A stretch of 64,000 nucleotides of DNA from an uncultured Erythrobacter sp. (GTDB lineage Bacteria; Pseudomonadota; Alphaproteobacteria; Sphingomonadales; Sphingomonadaceae): contig CANNCL010000001.1 of NCBI GenBank assembly GCA_947503155.1, positions 868,001 to 932,000 on the forward strand. The letters are read 5' to 3'. The position numbers and the translations under genes are program-made. This document shows, one piece after another, positions 61,522 through 64,000 of this stretch. Below the pieces are notes generated by a model. The model was given only the letters and a program-made list of their open reading frames with translations, ran no database searches and was not told the origin of the DNA. Position 1 is the stretch's first letter. The number at the start of each line of letters is the position of its first letter.

Positions 61522-62421
61522 ATGGGTCTGGCATTTTCCCCCGAGGCTTGGGGATTGATCGTTGTCGCGTCGTGTTTCGGCGGATGGATATTAGGGAATT
61601 TAACGGCCGCGCCAGCAGCCGAAACCGAAGGCGGTGCGCCAGACGGCGCGCCAGACGGCGCGCCAGACGGCGCGTCAAACGGCGCGTCAGACGGATATGC
61701 CGATGACACTGCGCCTGTCGGTGGACAAAACCCGCTGTTTTCGTTGCGCCTAACGCCGGTGGCTGCGGCAAAAAACACGCCCAAGAGCCATCCCATTGGC
61801 CGGCCTGCCCAAGAAATCACTGCGCAAAAAGGCGCACACACGCGGCATTTTTCCGGTCAATCGGAATTGGTTTTGCAAGAGGGGCCTGCTGCGACTTTCC
61901 GGCATTCAACCGGTGCTGGCGCGCCCCGGCCACAGATCCAAGGGGCAACCGAGGCGGCGGCACTCGATCTGCCAAATGGCGCTCCTCAAAATATTGGTCC
62001 TCACTATACCGGCCTGACCGCTGGATCACTTCCGCTTGCCGAAATCCGCGCCCATGCACGGCATTTGCTCAACACAAACAATGTGTGGGAAGCGCCAGAG
62101 ACGCAGGAACAGCTCGCAGAGTTCATGCGCACGGCTGACCGGAAATCGATCGACCTGCTCAGCCATTATCGCGGTTCAATAGAGGAATTGCAGCGCGCAA
62201 ATGACCATGAAATCCGCGCGGAGCGGATGCACCGCCGGACGCAGCGGTCCAACCCAGATACAGGACGTCAGCGCGTCGCGGGTGCCTCCCGCTATGTGCA
62301 GCAATTCCCCGATACTGATCGCGTTCACCCGAGCCGAAGCCGGGTTCGGCCCGCGCGCGATGCGGAAGAGCGCGCGCAGATCAATCAACCAAGGGCGCGC
62401 TCTGAAAGGCCGGCCCGTTGA
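61522..62421 (+). CDS. Hypothetical single-TM protein with tandem repeat
   Basis: N-terminal TM-like GLIVVASCFGGWILGNL; (GAPD)n/(GASD)n repeat; followed by terminator. Confidence 0.65.
   Translation: MGLAFSPEAWGLIVVASCFGGWILGNLTAAPAAETEGGAPDGAPDGAPDGASNGASDGYADDTAPVGGQNPLFSLRLTPVAAAKNTPKSHPIGRPAQEITAQKGAHTRHFSGQSELVLQEGPAATFRHSTGAGAPRPQIQGATEAAALDLPNGAPQNIGPHYTGLTAGSLPLAEIRAHARHLLNTNNVWEAPETQEQLAEFMRTADRKSIDLLSHYRGSIEELQRANDHEIRAERMHRRTQRSNPDTGRQRVAGASRYVQQFPDTDRVHPSRSRVRPARDAEERAQINQPRARSERPAR
61633..61692 (+). repeat. 12-bp tandem repeat, five imperfect copies, in frame
   Basis: GGTGCGCCAGAC GGCGCGCCAGAC GGCGCGCCAGAC GGCGCGTCAAAC GGCGCGTCAGAC. Confidence 0.95.
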
Positions 62422-62456
62422 TAGCGGCGCCCCGATTCTGAGGGCCGAAACGTGAA

Positions 62457-62493
62457 AGAGCGCGCACTCAAAAAGCGCGCGCTCTCAATTTTT
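62457..62493 (+). terminator. Intrinsic terminator
   Basis: AGAGCGCGC (62457-62465) / GCGCGCTCT (62477-62485) followed by CAATTTTT. Confidence 0.75.
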
Positions 62494-62530
62494 CACAATT
62501 GGATTTTTCACAATTGGGTTTTCACATTTG
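62489..62530. repeat. 15-bp direct repeat x2 plus degenerate third copy
   Basis: TTTTTCACAATTGGA TTTTTCACAATTGGG TTTTCACATTTG. Confidence 0.85.
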
Positions 62531-62565
62531 TGCCGCTTTGCGGGCTATTTTCAATTCAAGGCCGC

Positions 62566-63036
62566 TCAGCCTTCTTCTTCAACCCGTGTGTATGGGATGA
62601 ACTCTTCGAAGAAGACGGCGCCCGTGAAGAAGCCAAGCACCGGGTCGATGGTGTTCACGACATCCTGACGGCAAATCTGGCTGCCGCTGAACCGGCGGGA
62701 GACCAATGCGTCATTATCGTCGATTTTATCGGGATGGCGGGTCCGTTGAACATAGATCGTGCGCCCGCGTCCATAGACATAGGCGGTGTCGTCAATCACA
62801 GTCAGGCGGTAATTGGGGCGCGTGCGAATGCAGTTTTGCGGCTCGCCAGCGACGCGCCCTTCGAGCAAGTCGGCGAGGCGTTCTTCGCCTTCGGTTATTT
62901 CGGCATGCGCGGCATCACTTTCGCCGTGGGCTAAAGCGGGTTGAGCCGCGAGCATCGCAAAAGCGGCGACACCGCCAGCCGAAGCCAGCTTCACTAATTT
63001 ATGGGCGAAATTGGGATTGTTGAGGGATTTGGTCAT
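62566..63036 (-). CDS. Hypothetical exported protein
   Basis: Start MTKSLNNPNFAHKLVKLASAGGVAAFAMLAAQPALA signal peptide inside supplied ORF. Confidence 0.75.
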   Translation of the reverse strand: MTKSLNNPNFAHKLVKLASAGGVAAFAMLAAQPALAHGESDAAHAEITEGEERLADLLEGRVAGEPQNCIRTRPNYRLTVIDDTAYVYGRGRTIYVQRTRHPDKIDDNDALVSRRFSGSQICRQDVVNTIDPVLGFFTGAVFFEEFIPYTRVEEEG

Positions 63037-63130
63037 GGCGCTCTCCTCTGGGTGGGATATGCGAAGGTACTCTTCTTCGCTGAACGAGCGATGACCGAAT
63101 ATGTATCGCGCTATGTTCCGAGGCGCGGAA

Positions 63131-63700
63131 TTACTCGTATTCGAGCTGAATCGTAAATTCACCGGTATACAGGCCGGGCTCTTGATTCGCGCCAACCTGC
63201 AATCGGCCTGCGATCGTAAACGAGAAATAGCCATCGGGATTGACGATGCGGAACCGGCGCGGATTGGTGTTGATAATGATCGGAGGCTGGCTGCCGATCA
63301 GCACCTGATCCATCAACATCGTTTCCGTACCGCCATCGCGCGTCAGGACATAAGTGTTGGAATCCGAATTAATCAGAACCGTCTGAAGAAAGGTGCCGTA
63401 ACCCCAAAACAGCGCGGGGCTTTGCGTTCCGTCCACCTGAATGACACCGCCCGTGGTGGTCACCGCGCCCGTGGAATCCATCACAATGGTCCCGGCGGTG
63501 GCGCCTGGAATGATATGGCCGTAATCAAGGTCGAATTGCTTAACAAAGCTGAGCGGGGTCACCAGGAACGCCTGTGCGTCGCCATCCTCTGTGGTTTCCT
63601 GCGCAGCCAGCGCGCCCGGCATCATGCCCAGCAACACGCCCGCAAACAGCAGTTGCAGCCGTTTCAAAACGGCTTGGATCGTGATGACCGGATTACTCAT
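63131..63700 (-). CDS. DUF4402 domain exported protein
   Basis: LDYGHIIPGATAGTIVMDSTGAVTTTGGVIQVDGTQSPALFWGYGT...GANQEPGLYTGEFTIQLEY. Confidence 0.85.
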   Translation of the reverse strand: MSNPVITIQAVLKRLQLLFAGVLLGMMPGALAAQETTEDGDAQAFLVTPLSFVKQFDLDYGHIIPGATAGTIVMDSTGAVTTTGGVIQVDGTQSPALFWGYGTFLQTVLINSDSNTYVLTRDGGTETMLMDQVLIGSQPPIIINTNPRRFRIVNPDGYFSFTIAGRLQVGANQEPGLYTGEFTIQLEYE

Positions 63701-63791
63701 ATAAGTGGATTTAGCGCAGAGGCGTTAACAATGGTTTGAAAGCACGCTTAGATTTGCGAAACCATTGTGCTCAATATTGTAGCAGGCTTAA

Positions 63792-64000
63792 TTACGCCGC
63801 TTTATCGGCTGGTCCGCCCTTTAGGACGAATCGGCGGTCGCAATATCCGCAATCCGCAACTCCGCTCGCATCAATCTCAAGATAAATGCGCGGATGGCCC
63901 AGAGCGGCGGATTGATATCCCTCGCCGCCGCGAATGGCGCTGGCACCGTCACAACTGATGCGGCGCGTGTCGACCAGGACAGTTTCTGGGGCGGTTTGTG
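63792..64000 (-). CDS. Zinc-finger (CHCC, NDUFS6-like) protein, 5' truncated by window edge
   Basis: ...VDTRRISCDGASAIRGGEGYQSAALGHPRIYLEIDASGVADCGYCDRRFVLKGGPADKAA; not in supplied ORF track. Confidence 0.85.
   Translation of the reverse strand, partial: QTAPETVLVDTRRISCDGASAIRGGEGYQSAALGHPRIYLEIDASGVADCGYCDRRFVLKGGPADKAA

Overview
A 64 kb chromosomal window from a GC-rich alphaproteobacterium. Gene content and codon style resemble Sphingomonadales/Erythrobacteraceae; this is an inference, since no search was run. It is mostly densely packed housekeeping and metabolic genes: alkaline phosphatase, lolA, rpmG, arfB, RluA-type pseudouridine synthase, fused pabB/pabC, HerA-like ATPase, two-component systems, M24 and S9 peptidases, PstS-like binding protein, ftsK, thiE-like, yggS, TonB receptor, glnD, acyl-CoA ligases, lgt, OpuC-type ABC system, HWE kinase, an ivd/mccB leucine-catabolism segment, gyrB, guaA, YceI, EndoIII-like, nitronate monooxygenase and DUF4402. 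I see no CRISPR array, prophage, IS element, rRNA or tRNA. The most unusual items are: (1) an Ala/Lys/Glu-rich TolA-like helix of over 300 residues fused in frame to a MidA/NDUFAF7-type methyltransferase; (2) a six-EF-hand, Arg-rich exported protein next to a two-component system whose kinase has a similar Arg/Glu-rich periplasmic segment; (3) a candidate structured sRNA downstream of lolA; (4) an orphan ~600 bp region upstream of guaA with an AT-rich palindrome cluster; (5) several short, mostly 12-bp tandem repeats; (6) two conserved genes with no ATG/GTG/TTG upstream of their conserved N-termini; (7) a set of uncharacterised exported proteins at 60.7-63.7 kb.
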